A program made the translations under genes and the position numbers. The notes under the pieces were generated by a model that had not been told where the DNA came from, did no database searches, and saw only the letters and a program-made list of their open reading frames with translations. Below are positions 10,075 through 20,905 of a stretch of DNA of 64,000 nucleotides, piece by piece. Source of the stretch: Asparagopsis taxiformis (taxonomy: Eukaryota > Rhodophyta > Florideophyceae > Bonnemaisoniales > Bonnemaisoniaceae). The stretch is from the NCBI GenBank assembly GCA_030407315.1, contig JALQPE010001959.1, positions 1-64,000 on the forward strand, written 5' to 3'. The number at the start of each line of letters is the position of its first letter. Position 1 is the first letter of the stretch.

Positions 10075-12723
10075 ATGACGAATAAGCGCAGGCGCAACAG
10101 CAATCCGATCGTTGACGACGCAACCGTGCCAATTCTGCGCGAACCCGCTAGCCCTTGGGAGGATTCTAGTGACATGGGTACACGTCGAAACGTAGGTCGC
10201 GCCGCCCGCGAAACTACTCTCGCTGGCAAAGACTTCCTCCGCCTCTTGCTGGATTTGTTCGCCCACTCAAGTTTCGCAGACTTGACGGACAAGCCGGGAG
10301 GTTTCACATACGCGGACCTTGGCGCTTGGGTTGCGCAGGGCACGGAAGAACAATTTGTGGCGCTGCAAGGTCGACTCAGCATGGCCTTCAGCGGTCGTTC
10401 GAAGAATGCTGGAGTCGAGGCGGATGTTGCCGAAATCGTCATGGCAGAGATGAACGTTGAGCGAGCCAAGCAGATTGTTCGTCTGGCATTACCCATTGCC
10501 GAGTTTTCAAGACAGGATGAGCGTATCGGGCAATGGGTTGAGCACTGCATCCTTTCTGGGATCGTGCCGCAGACCTTCCTTATTGGATGTAACATGCTTC
10601 CTTCGCCACTACAGGCGCCGCAGCGCGGGGAACCAAGCGCCTTCGTTCTTGCTCCACCGGAAACGTTCGAGGTATTGATGTATTTCCAAGCGTTGTCTAT
10701 CATCCGAAATCACAACAAGAACCTGCCGCGTCGCCGAATAGGCGACGCGGCCGAAGAGGGGAACGAAGCCGCACGCGTCCCAGCCCATCGGAAAAGCACT
10801 AATCGAGCTTGTTACGTGGTTCAAGTTTTATACCATGCTTGGACCGATGTGGCCTTCGCCGCAAAGTTTTCCAGCTTCGAAGAGTTGATGGCGCCGTACA
10901 TCATTTTCGACAGCAGTGAGCATTGGTTTGACGTGCTCGATGAAGGTCTATTCGCACCGATGGAGCAGAAGCTAGATCTCTACCACGACAAAGCTCCCCT
11001 ATCTCATCCTGATGGATATGGTGGAAAAGTAGAGACAAGAACCAGTGCGCAGCACAGTGCATTTAGGGACCTTGTGAGGAAGTTCTTCGACCGGTTGCAG
11101 TTTCTTATCGTCAACCCGGACCTGTACACCTGGCCGGAGTCCGACCGCTGGGGGGCGCTGGAAATATACTTGTCAAGCGGAAATCCGGACAAGCTGCCAG
11201 CGTACTTTGACACCCTCGACGAAGACGTTATGGCTGTCCTCCGCCCGGCACCACAAGCCGCGGACGCAGAAAAGGTCCCCAAGCCGGTTGATGACACTCC
11301 CACTCGTCGCAACACAGGAGGGAGAGGTTTGGTTCCGTCGACAAGACACACAACCAGGCTTCAACTTGGACCTGGGAGGACCAGTCTTACTGCCCAAGGG
11401 CCGTCTCCCCCGTCACCGTCACCCCATGCGACAGAAGAGCAGGAAAGTGAAGGGCAGGCTCTCGCAAAGGACTTTCTTTCGAAAATGAGTCAGTATTGCC
11501 GGGTGTACGACGTCCCTTTCGAAGATTTGGTCAGTGCCGACGAGAGCCGAGAACACGTGCCCATCACGGGCAACGTTCAGCTCATTCTGACTGATCCGCC
11601 CTACAATGTTCGTCGTAAGAGGAACGATTCCAACTCTTCGTACGACAGGCTAACTGCAGAAGATATGCAGGCTAGCATCGAAGTGTTTGACGAGCTGTTG
11701 CGCCCCGGTGGCCACGGCATCGTGTTCTGCTCCGTTTTGCAGTTCTACGAATGGTTCCATTACTTGGAAACGTACAAAGGACCGCAGTCAGAAGGCCCAA
11801 CCGATGCTGCTGCCAGTGATGACGGGTCGGATGAAGAAGAGGTTACGTCCATGAATTCGGACTCCGAAGCATCGCAGCACAGTGGCGAAGAAAGTGCGGA
11901 TGAGGAGGAGGACGAGGAGGAGGACGTCGTTCGGAATTCAGTTTTCTTCGTTGACGAGGTACCTCTGTTGTTTGTCCGACTACCTGGGCACCTCTATCAA
12001 ATGCCGGGGCGGAAGAGGTACCAACGCATGAACATGGCAGAGGTCGCTATCCACTTCTGGAAGCGAGGTGTTCCGTTCAAGACCGGAAGCGAGATGGTGG
12101 CCTATAGGAACCACGGATACATGGACGGCACGTACCCGGCGTGGTGCAACGTCACCATCAATATGCCCGCCATCGATTCGAATGAGATGGTGTGGCGAAC
12201 AAGGAGCACAACCGGTGCTACGGTCAGAGTTCGTGCAGAGCAGAAGAGCGTCGCTCTCATGATGGAGTTGATCAGCCAGCATTCACAGCCTGGTGATATT
12301 GTTGTCGATCCATTCTCTGGCACTTTCGCAACGGGAAAAGCAGCTATGAGCTTGCCTGAGCACCGTGTTTTCGTCGGCAGTGACATGGACAAATTGTGTG
12401 TGGCACGATCGCTTCCAAAGCTGTGTGCAGTCATGTCACGTGTAATTCTTTCAAACAACACTGACATGAGGGTCACGACAGAAGCGAAACAGAGTGCTGA
12501 GAAGTTCTTGGCGTCCCCCTCTGTCACGATGCGTACACAGAGGGAACGCAGGATCATCGAACCCCCACCTGGCCTTCCCCTGTACCAGAGGTTCCCGAAA
12601 TATATTCGGCAGTACTCTGGCAGTACTGTGGCAGCTGTGCCCAGAGTCGATTGCGTCGCACGAGCACATGGAAAAACCGGTACATTATTGGCCACCTTCC
12701 CTGCGCCGCTGGTTGCAAACTGA
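10075..12723 (+). CDS. Beta-class DNA amino-methyltransferase (N6A/N4C type)
   Basis: An 882-codon intact ORF from ATG 10075. Residues 1-490 are an unrecognised, largely helical N-terminus with a Pro/Ser/Thr linker at about 420-460. ILTDPPYNVR places the catalytic DPPY (motif IV) at 507-510. RPGGHGIVFC follows, then a long acidic insert at about 580-620 (mostly D/E/S). The SAM-binding motif DPFSGTFATG (motif I) is at 745-754, with VGSDMD just after. Motif IV preceding motif I is the beta-class arrangement of amino-methyltransferases; DPPY is commoner in N6-adenine enzymes but does not exclude N4-cytosine. Such enzymes are rare in eukaryotic nuclei and usually acquired. The frame closes at TGA 12721, beyond the point where the SET frame becomes open. 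A single-base overcall at the A-run 12672-12676 would make one MTase-SET protein of about 1,067 residues. Confidence 0.85.
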   Translation: MTNKRRRNSNPIVDDATVPILREPASPWEDSSDMGTRRNVGRAARETTLAGKDFLRLLLDLFAHSSFADLTDKPGGFTYADLGAWVAQGTEEQFVALQGRLSMAFSGRSKNAGVEADVAEIVMAEMNVERAKQIVRLALPIAEFSRQDERIGQWVEHCILSGIVPQTFLIGCNMLPSPLQAPQRGEPSAFVLAPPETFEVLMYFQALSIIRNHNKNLPRRRIGDAAEEGNEAARVPAHRKSTNRACYVVQVLYHAWTDVAFAAKFSSFEELMAPYIIFDSSEHWFDVLDEGLFAPMEQKLDLYHDKAPLSHPDGYGGKVETRTSAQHSAFRDLVRKFFDRLQFLIVNPDLYTWPESDRWGALEIYLSSGNPDKLPAYFDTLDEDVMAVLRPAPQAADAEKVPKPVDDTPTRRNTGGRGLVPSTRHTTRLQLGPGRTSLTAQGPSPPSPSPHATEEQESEGQALAKDFLSKMSQYCRVYDVPFEDLVSADESREHVPITGNVQLILTDPPYNVRRKRNDSNSSYDRLTAEDMQASIEVFDELLRPGGHGIVFCSVLQFYEWFHYLETYKGPQSEGPTDAAASDDGSDEEEVTSMNSDSEASQHSGEESADEEEDEEEDVVRNSVFFVDEVPLLFVRLPGHLYQMPGRKRYQRMNMAEVAIHFWKRGVPFKTGSEMVAYRNHGYMDGTYPAWCNVTINMPAIDSNEMVWRTRSTTGATVRVRAEQKSVALMMELISQHSQPGDIVVDPFSGTFATGKAAMSLPEHRVFVGSDMDKLCVARSLPKLCAVMSRVILSNNTDMRVTTEAKQSAEKFLASPSVTMRTQRERRIIEPPPGLPLYQRFPKYIRQYSGSTVAAVPRVDCVARAHGKTGTLLATFPAPLVAN

Positions 12724-13279
12724 AAACCCTCGCGTGATGCGGGCACACGATTGTGTTGCGAAAAAATTGAGCGTTCGACCATCGCTGATTAAGCATCCAA
12801 ATGCAGGAAGAGGGCTCTTCGCTGAACAGACATTTAATGTTGGCGACGAAGTATGTGCATACTACGGAACTGTTGTGTACTCTGATATGAGCAAGGAGTC
12901 GATGAGGTTCGCGTACGGAGAGGGTCACATGGCGATAACGAAGGAAACATTCTTGATGTATGCCATCAAGCTGTATGCAACAGCGGAGGACGACGAAAAC
13001 ATCGAGCATCCAATTTGGATTGTTCCGGCTCCGTTCTGTTCGGCGCAGTTCATCAACGACCCGCGGTATTTGCGAGGTGAGGACACTCCGGCGGAAGACA
13101 CCAGGCGGATGGCCAACGTCGAGTTTGTCGAGAACTACAGCAGCGGTTCGACGGGGAAGAAGCTCAAGGCGAAGGACCTAGAAAATCCGAAGATCATTGT
13201 AGTACGTGCAATCCGCGATATCCGTCCGGGGCAGGAGCTCTACGTTCATTATGGGACAGCGTTTAGAGCATGGAATTAG
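12668..13279 (+). CDS. SET-domain lysine methyltransferase-like
   Basis: From ATG 12668 (MEKPVHYWPP) the frame gives about 203 residues. SET landmarks appear in order: HPNAGRGLFA near the N-terminus, CAYYGTVV, FINDPRY followed by ANVEFVE (the position of the usual N-H-S/C core), and DIRPGQELYVHYG at the C-terminus. This is the family of protein-lysine methyltransferases that act on histones or other proteins. No pre-SET or post-SET cysteines are seen, so substrate is not predictable. It overlaps the end of the methyltransferase ORF by 56 nt in another frame. The natural-looking sequence continues upstream of the ATG only if the frames are joined, so this may be the C-terminal domain of a DNA-MTase–SET fusion. 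Confidence 0.75.
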   Translation: MEKPVHYWPPSLRRWLQTENPRVMRAHDCVAKKLSVRPSLIKHPNAGRGLFAEQTFNVGDEVCAYYGTVVYSDMSKESMRFAYGEGHMAITKETFLMYAIKLYATAEDDENIEHPIWIVPAPFCSAQFINDPRYLRGEDTPAEDTRRMANVEFVENYSSGSTGKKLKAKDLENPKIIVVRAIRDIRPGQELYVHYGTAFRAWN

Positions 13280-13506
13280 GGTCACGAAAGATGTTTTCAT
13301 TTCGACTACAAATAAAGCTACGTTCCAGAGTTGAAGTATATCATATAATGCAGCATGTCCAGCCACCATTAGTCCAGGGTGAAACCTATTCGGCAGTACT
13401 CGCCTGTCAAAAACCAATCGTTCACACTCCAGGTGCACTTCGTCCGAGCAGTGAACCTGACTGCTTGGTTGCTGTTATGCGTGCAGATGCAAAATACAAG
13501 ACCAAG

Positions 13507-13756
13507 TTGAAATGGACGCCCGGTGGATGTCCAGCTCAGTTGCATTGCTGTCCAGCCCAGAAATTCTACAATTCAGGGCAGAAAAAATATTGCAAAAAAC
13601 ATCGATTTCAGCGGGTCGATTGTGCCGTACGGCACACCCCCATCTCAAAAACATGTTCACATGTGCATGTTTTTGAGAATAGCCCAAATTTTAATTCAAA
13701 TCAGGACGTCTTCCGGACATAGGGGTGCTCGCGGCCTAGCTCGACAGCTGTAATTG
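13507..13756 (-). repeat. Palindrome-rich MITE-like repeat, copy E (inverted)
   Basis: Reverse-complement copy of the repeats at 7309-9729, including the GTGCCGTACGGCAC palindrome (13624-13637) and the CACATGTG hairpin. Its outer end (13705-13756) also matches the left extension of copy A. With copy D or A it forms long inverted repeats around the MTase-SET reading frame. Confidence 0.7.
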
Positions 13757-13936
13757 TACCTCATTAAATACTGTTGATGACTGCCTACCGTATACAATCT
13801 GGGCTGTTGGCGTATTCTCCGGTACTTGACCTGACCTGAACGTTCATCGCAGACCGTTGTGGTTACCGACACTATACAGCAATCTTTTTGTATCTCGTGC
13901 AACTCAATCGTTCCATCGCTTCGGGAAAGCTTCATT

Positions 13937-16221
13937 ATGCCGCCGCGTATTGCGAAGAAAGCTCCAAAGCCTCCGGGCCTCCAGAAAACCCGGTCAGCAG
14001 CTGCTGTATCGAGTGCCCGACAATCCCGTGCGAAGAAGCGGTCTGGGCCTACCGGCAGCATTGAACCGCGGTCCGGTAGTCGCAAGACGGACCGGCGCAG
14101 AACTGGGGATCCGCAGCGAGAAAGTGAGGAAGGAGGAACGGCGCGGAGAGAGATGGGGCTTGACCGAGGCAAGCGTGCTCGCAGGGACAGTGAACATCAT
14201 GATGATGACATGATAGTGGCTCAAAACATGTTGGAATTGCGGCAGAGTGCTATGGCAAAGGTAGTTCCTCCCGGGTTGGCAGATGCGGAGGTGCTGCAGA
14301 CGGAGTCCCAGCCGGGGGTTCGCGAGACACTGGAGGCTGTGACCCCCACTGCGCCAACTATGCCGAGTACATCAGCCCCAGCAGGTAATGCAGTCAGGGA
14401 CCCGAGGATAGCGGCAAGGGATGTTGTTTCTGAGCAACGTTCACAGGATGCCAACTATCATCGGCGGTCAGGTGGTACTGAGGGGAGAGAGCAGCCGGAG
14501 TGCGGGCCTCGTCACAACAGACTGTCATTGGTGCCAAATATGCGCGTAACGCCCCCGCGACGTCAGGCTATTGCCGATGGAGGACATCATATTCCCGATA
14601 GCGTGCGAGATGGGGGGACGGTGAGGGCAGAGAGGTTGCATCCGCCGGAATCCATCGATTTAATGGCGAGTCGCATCAATGCGCAGAAGAAGAAGATCGC
14701 GGAGCTGGAAAAAAAAGTGTTTAGCCAGGACATAGCAAACAAGGCGCTCACCACGGAGATAGTTGCGTTGGAGGCTAAGGTGAAACTCTGCAGGCGGAAA
14801 ATGCCAGCCTTACTGCAATTGCGAGAACAGGTAGAATCAGTGATCACGGTGGCGGTAAGTCGAAAATACAGAAAGCCATTCCTGTGAAATACCTTGGAGT
14901 TCTTAGGGCGGTTGAGGAAAACCTGACAAAGTGGTGCAAGAACGAGACTATGGAGCTGGACCCTATAGCGGAACAAACGCAGAGACGTTGGACTGGACGT
15001 ACCATCGAGGTAGAGCCGGTAGAAGGGACACTTTGGAGCGAAAACGGTGTAGGATATATTGCTACCCCTCCGGGCTATATCATCAAGAATCTGCAGTGGT
15101 ATACACCTTCGTACAGGGACGAGAGTGATCTGCTGAATGACTTGGTGCGACACGTACTGCGTCAAAGTCCGTGGTGTGATGTGTTTTCCGATGAGGAGCA
15201 GCGTGTGTGCTGTCAAGAGGCTGTGGCGGGGAGCAAGGAATTGAAAGTGAAGGTGACGCAGAAACTGTCCGACGTGATGAGTGCACGGAAGCGTAATGCG
15301 AGGGACAGATTGTTCGGTTCGCTGGGGTACACGAAATTAATGTCTAGATGCACGATGCTGACGACGCGAGCTGAGATGGACGAGCGAGAGGATCAAAAGC
15401 GCGAAGCGTCTGAGAAGCTTTTGAAACGGGAAAGCAACGGTGATTTGGATATGGGGAGGTGGCGAACGGCACCGTTCTCAGAGCTGCGATACAGCAAAGG
15501 CATGGTTCCTGACAGCTTCGAAATGGAAGTGAATGGTGATGCATGGTTTAACAACCGAGTAGCTGTGAATGTGCTGGACATCTTCAGGGGGTATTCGATA
15601 CGACCAGAACAAGTAATGGACATAGAGACGAGCATACTAACGCTGGCGCGCCTGGATGCTTGGCTAGTGACTACTGTGGAGTGTTTGGATGAACCGAAGG
15701 GGAAAGGAGGTGCACGGCAGAAGGAGTTTACAAGGCGGTACAGTCAATATGTGGGGGTAGCTTTTCAGCAATTAGTTGGTATGGTGGTGTACTGCATGTC
15801 TTGTCTCCAAGGCTCGCAAGCAAGGGAAGAAACGGACGTTGTCGAGAGCGAACAGCGGACTAGTGCACAGTCACGGCATGTGTTTGCAAGCCGTACTGTG
15901 ACGAGAGAGGCTGTTGAAGTGTGGCAAAGCGGAGAGGGGTCTGGAATTGTTCATGTCGTTGATGATGTAAACCGCTGCTCATCACTTGTTCTAGTGTCCG
16001 AGGATTGGATTCAATCGCATATTACGTCAAACCTCGGTGCTGTAATGGATTGTGTGATTGCGCAAGGACTAATTGGCGCAGAACTTTTCGTCGTTGACCC
16101 ATATGCTGGACACCTGAGTGCAAACCTGAATGTCGAAATCAATGCCCCACAGTATGGGGGCATGGAGCGGCGCCATGCAGCCACTGCTGATAACGGTTTT
16201 GGCGTAATGGAGGATGGTTGA
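13937..16221 (+). CDS. Unrecognised ~760-residue coiled-coil protein
   Basis: From ATG 13937 (MPPRIAKKAPKP) a Lys/Arg/Pro-rich disordered N-terminus of about 230 residues leads to a heptad-like coiled coil (INAQKKKIAELEKKV onward, about residues 245-305). The frame then breaks at TGA 14885. One extra T at 14879-14880 restores it into the next 445-codon frame (KPFPVKYLGVLRAVEENL), giving about 761 residues. An alternative is an intron from a GTAAGT at 14855. The C-terminal ~440 residues look globular (YIATPPGYIIKNLQWY; SGIVHVVDDVNRC; AELFVVDPYAGHLSANL), but I do not recognise the fold. It sits tail-to-tail with the transposase (77 bp between stops). A DNA-binding accessory protein of the transposon, analogous to TnpA of CACTA elements, is one possibility. 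Confidence 0.65.
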
Positions 16222-16298
16222 AATTAGTGCAGTAAATGTGACGTTGGCTAGAAGGCTTATCATGTAGTACATTATCAATAGAGTGCTGCGATTTAGAT

Positions 16299-19200
16299 TT
16301 ATTCTTCTTCATTATCATCTGTGAACTGGTAATCAGTGTTGGTGTAGAAGCGGTTGAGATAGAAACGGTGGTCCGACCAGTGCATTTGTTTCGTAAATGG
16401 CTTGACTGGAAAGTTACTTCGTACGATGTGCACGGTGCCAGATATAGTAGATGCAGGAATGAGGTCAAACCAAGGACCACCTGCACTGTGGGATGCAGTG
16501 TCATTGCTGTCAACGGATCCGTTGTCCGGGTCCCATGTGGACCACTTTAAACAAATGCACCCAAGTGATTTTTCCACAGCGGTTTTTGGGGCAAAGCAGG
16601 TCATATACTGAACGAAAGCGAGTTCTACAGGTTGAAACAGGTTTGGAGACTGCAGGCGTACCAGTGCCAGGACGCGCCCTACCCATATGGTTCTGTAGTC
16701 ATCGGCAGTTCCGGAGATGACGACAAAGGAGTACTGCGATCTCTTTGCGGGGCCGAATGATGAAGTTGCAAAGACGCGCTGCTGCTTGTGCCTCGACACG
16801 TTTGTGGGGCGAAGCATGCCACTGTGCGGGTCAAAGTCGTCGGCATCTGGGACGTACCCTCCCATGACGTAGGCGGACTTTACCACGGTGACGGAAATGT
16901 CCATGTCATGTATTGGAGGGCCTTCTGCCGTGGCGCGCAGTCTAGCGAGGGTGAGGAACGCTTGTGCAGCTGTGTCACCGAGTTGCTGGAATAGCGTTAT
17001 GGTGCCAGACGGGAACGAGGAGTTGTGCAGAGGCAAAAGAGTGGCAGGATCGGGCTGTCCGTCGATATCTGCAACGAGGAGGGTTGCATCGGGCAGCAGG
17101 GAGGCAAAGTCGTGCAGTGCAACGGTGAATCCGTCGCGAACGAGTACTGCACCGTCTGTGGGCGATATCATGCGTGCGTTTCCCAATGTGTTCGATGGGG
17201 TATGACCAGTTGGAGTGGCCAAGGAGAATTCCATGTGGCGAATAGTCTCTTCCATGGCTGTGGAGCGCCTTCGAGAGGTTTTCCTATAACTCTGTTTGAA
17301 CAGAAGATGCGAGTGTTCGTAGGGGCCTGCATCAATGTGTTCCAGGGCGCCATATCTCTGCAAGTCACCGGGAAGATGGTCTAGAAGATGGAACTTGAAA
17401 GTTTTGAGACCTGTGGTGTGGAATGGGCCGAGGGTGGAGAGCATTGATTGTTTGAAATAGGAAATGGAGTTTTGGAGGCTTTCTAGTTCGGCGGCAGTCC
17501 AGTGCTTGATGCGACCGCGTTTCATGACCCATGCGACGAGGTCAGAGTATTGCGTGCAGATGGAAGTGAGGGGGGCTGTATCTACTTCGTCACAGCATGT
17601 GTCAATGAATGCTGCGATGAAAGGGAACACCATGTCGACATGGTGATAGTCTTTGGCTGCGAGCATGCCGCGTATGCCGTCCTCCGTGAAGAGGCCGTTC
17701 AAATTGGTGCCCTTCTCACCCTTGGAGAAGTCGACATGAAGACCGGTGATGTAGTAGTCGCGTTCGATAGCGGACAGAATGCTGTTTGAGCCGGCGAGGA
17801 TGGATTTTTTCACCTTCTTGAAGGTGCGAGGTGTCCCGGAATGGGAGGCAGTGGTGGTGGTGAGGTCTGGGGAGCTGAGGCGGTGGACAATGCACTGTTT
17901 GATGAGCTTTGAGATGCCGAGGTGGAGATTGTGCAGAGGCTCGAAGGAGAAAATGTTGTAGGGGTCTAGGGGACTGTTGGTGGGTAAAAGAGCGGTCGAT
18001 TCGAGGACAGAGTGTTGTTCGAGGAGGGAGAGAGCTTCGAGCGGAGCAGTTGTATGCTCCTGAGCGCTCTCTTGGCGTGCAGAGCGTGTATCATCGAGGG
18101 AGCGGGGCTGGTGTGGCGCGGTGGATTCAAGTTGAGTGGCGGGGATGTAGCAGCGGTGGCAGGGATGTGTGGTGGTAGTGCTGTTGCGAGTGCATGACAG
18201 CTCTTTGGCCTCTGGAAAGTCGCAGCAATAATTGGCTAGGATGGGAAAGCATTGGCGGGCAGTTGCAGTGGAGTCTGTGCAGGGGAACCCGGAAGAGAAC
18301 GCGGTGGATAGGGACGAAAACACTTTTTCGAGTGCTTTATGAAGAATATCAATTTTGCGAGCGCGACTAGCAGAACTAGAGGTTGTCGGCATTTCATCAC
18401 CGAACAAGGCGTTGGACGAAGGGTTAACAATGTACGGAAGATACCCGACGATGGTGAGGCCGGTACGGATGCAGTGGCGACGGAGGGGGCGGAGAAGTTG
18501 AGCAGTGTGACGTGTATGGGGTATGCGACGATTGCGGAGCTCTTGAGGCTTGTGCTGCTCTTGTCGGAGTACACTTGGAGGAGGCCGGCAAAGGAGGAAG
18601 GTGTGGGATCAGTTTCCTCTGCCCATACGACCTGTGGATCTTCCGAGAGCTGCACGCGCTGTCTAGTAACCTGGTGCAGCGTTTTCGCGAATTCTGTGTG
18701 TAGGGGATGAGAAAATATTGCGGTGCCGTCTGGGGCGGTCTGTGGGGAGGGGTGGAAGAGAGTATTTTGGTCGTTAGCCAGTGCTAACTGCCTGCGGAGC
18801 ATGTCGACTGGGTCGCGGAGGTACAGCTGTGCCGAGTACTTACCAGTTTTGTCTGGAATGATGTGGCTCTTGTAACCTTCGGTGCGGAAATGTGTTTCGA
18901 CCATGGAAGCGGTAACGTGGCGACATTCTTCTACGGTGCGAACGGCGCTGTTGAACTTTTCTAGGGAGAATGCGGGGTCTTGTAGGATGGTGATGACTTC
19001 GCTCACGCGGCCAGCGCCGGCCTTGTACTCGAGGGTTGTGAGACTGGCGGCGAGGGATTGCACGAGGAGGTCTGCGCGGGAGGGGGTTGAGGTTGGTGGC
19101 AGTGGAGCGTCACAGGGTGAGTCGCTGGAGGAAGCACGACCAGATTCTGGGTCTGGGGAGCTGGGTTGCGGGGAATCATGGTCGCCGTTTCGAGCAGGCT

Positions 19201-19339
19201 CATGGGTGACGGCAGGGACACGAGCGTTGTTGAAATGTTGGGGAGAGGGGTTGAAACGGTAGCGACACGTTCGCTCATGCAGCGCGAGCGCATAAGCATC
19301 TACGCAGTAGTAGAAGCACCCTTCATACTTGCATTCCAT
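16299..19339 (-). CDS. Plavaka-like (CACTA-related) transposase, one frameshift
   Basis: Read from ATG 19339. An N-terminal C2H2-type finger (CKYEGC...HERTCRYR) precedes a Pro/Ser linker. Residues typical of fungal Plavaka transposases follow: AYPIHVTLLN, then in the next frame RTGLTIVGYLP, KELSCTRNSTTTTHPCHRC, EPLHNLHLGISKLI, TAAELESLQNSISYFK, FKFHLLDHLPGDLQRYGA and SYRKTSRRRS. The C-terminal ~300 residues are less conserved. The two frames join if one base is added to the G5 run at 18485-18489 (plus strand), giving about 1,013 residues. Plavaka proteins are RNase-H-fold DDE-type transposases that move large elements. This is the only transposase inside the 20.4-kb unit, so it is the best candidate mover. 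I matched it from remembered family features, not by search. Confidence 0.75.
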
Positions 19340-19938
19340 GTCGAGTTTTGACGCAAAAGGGAGGATTGCGAGCTGAACAGGGGAGACTGTGCCGTCCAGA
19401 TGCGACCAATTTTATTTTTGTGGTGCTTTCGAGACTTGGAATGTAACGTGTTCGTTCGTAGTTTTGTGGGTAGTAGTTTTGTGCTCACTCCAGCTGACAT
19501 CCCAACGGTGGAATTTAACCGAGAGTTCAATCATTTCCAACTGTTACATCACATTGCGTGCTGGCAACGTGTGCATGGAAGGACGAACGACTGCCTGGGA
19601 CATGAATTTTCAATTAATTCATTTGTAATAATAAACTTTTTTATTTCCGAACTTCGTGGAATCTGAATGTGCTTTACAGCGGATATGCCACGGATCATGT
19701 AAGGAAAGCAAATGGATTCTCATATATATGATTATATGTTTATATTCGTTGTTCTCGATCCGGATCTCATTGTTCGGGGATCAGAGACCATGGCTTGGGC
19801 CATACTCAATCTCACTGCCGGCGATGATTTCGAGTATACACAGCAAGACTTAAGCGGACGCAGAAAGCTGTCCGGTCGACGCCGCAGGCTCCACTCCGCC
19901 CTCATCACCGACTGATATTCTTTGACCGCCTTTTCTTT
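19340..19938. other. Upstream region of the transposase; non-coding
   Basis: About 600 bp upstream of the transposase start; it must hold its promoter. Short plus-strand ORFs have no recognisable features. Confidence 0.35.
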
Positions 19939-19976
19939 GTACGTGCGGGAATCTTGATCAAGATTCGCGCACGTAC
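19939..19976. repeat. 38-nt near-perfect palindrome
   Basis: Two 19-nt arms meet with no loop at CTTGATCAAG and have one mismatch. It lies just outside the intron-like repeat array in the right arm of the giant transposon. Confidence 0.6.
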
Positions 19977-20049
19977 CTTCGTTCCATCCTCTACCCTCGA
20001 GGGTATGCGTTGAGGGAAGCGTGGGTTTTGAGTCTGACTATTTCCGTTG

Positions 20050-20905
20050 ATGCGATATTTTTCATGGGAAGCCTGTTGACTGATGGTGTGTATTGAGCGG
20101 AGGATGGAAGAGAGGTACGTGAAGTTTTGAAAGTATGCTGTGAGGGAAGGTTGGTTTTGAGTCTGACTGTTCTGGTTGATTCCGATGTTGTGTAGATGAT
20201 GCAGGAATGTTGATGACGGAAGGTAAGTTTCATTGAGTGCCAAGATGTGCTTTGCGAAGATATGGACTGCTGACTATGATTATTATTCATTGCAAGGTTT
20301 TTGGTTCATGGTTTGTATTGTGTGTAGGATGGATGAGAGGTACATTTGCGAGTTCTCAGGGTATGTAGCGAGGGAAACGTTGGTTTTCAATCTGACTGTT
20401 GCGATTGATTCCGATGTTGCGTAGGTGATGGAGGAATAGTGATGACGGAAGGTAAGTCACATTGGGCGCCCAGACCGGTTGTGCGAAGATGCGGAATGCT
20501 GACTACTTTTCTTGGCTACACGATTACGTGATTTATGGTTTTTATTGTGTGCAGGATGGAACAGGTAAGGTAAGTGTGCGAGTTTTGAAAGTAAGCAGCG
20601 AGGGAAGGTTGGTTTTGGGTCTGACTGTTGTGGTTGATTCCGATGTTGTGTAGATGGTGCAGGAATGTTGATGACAGAAGGTAAGTTTCACTGAGCACCA
20701 AGACTTGTTTTGCGAAGATATGGACTGCTGACTTTGATTATTCATTGCAAGGTTTTTGGATCATGGTTTGTATTTTGTGTAGGATGGATGATTCACTCAT
20801 CCTCTCGGAGAGGTAAGTAAGGGAGTTTCTAGGATATCTGTCGTGGTAAGCGTTGCTTTTGAATCTGACTGTTGGGGTTGATGTTTTGTATGTGATGCAG
20901 GAGTG
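20050..20905 (+). repeat. Tandem array of intron-like segments and micro-exon-like words
   Basis: About four degenerate ~229-bp units. Each has two stretches beginning GTAAGT/GTACRT and ending TGTGTAG or TGCAG (for example 20223-20327, 20340-20424, 20452-20553, 20564-20653, 20681-20782, 20813-20900). They are separated by conserved 10-30-nt words such as GATGGATGAGAG and a 27-nt word ending GATGACGGAAG. Long (102-105) and short (85-90) intron-like stretches alternate. No long ORF is formed. Confidence 0.55.

Noticed and set aside
14855..14916. Short intron (GTAAGT...AG) in the coiled-coil gene
   Set aside because: Possible, but the nearest good acceptor (14906) gives the wrong frame. One extra T at 14879-14880 gives a smoother protein and fits the homopolymer pattern.
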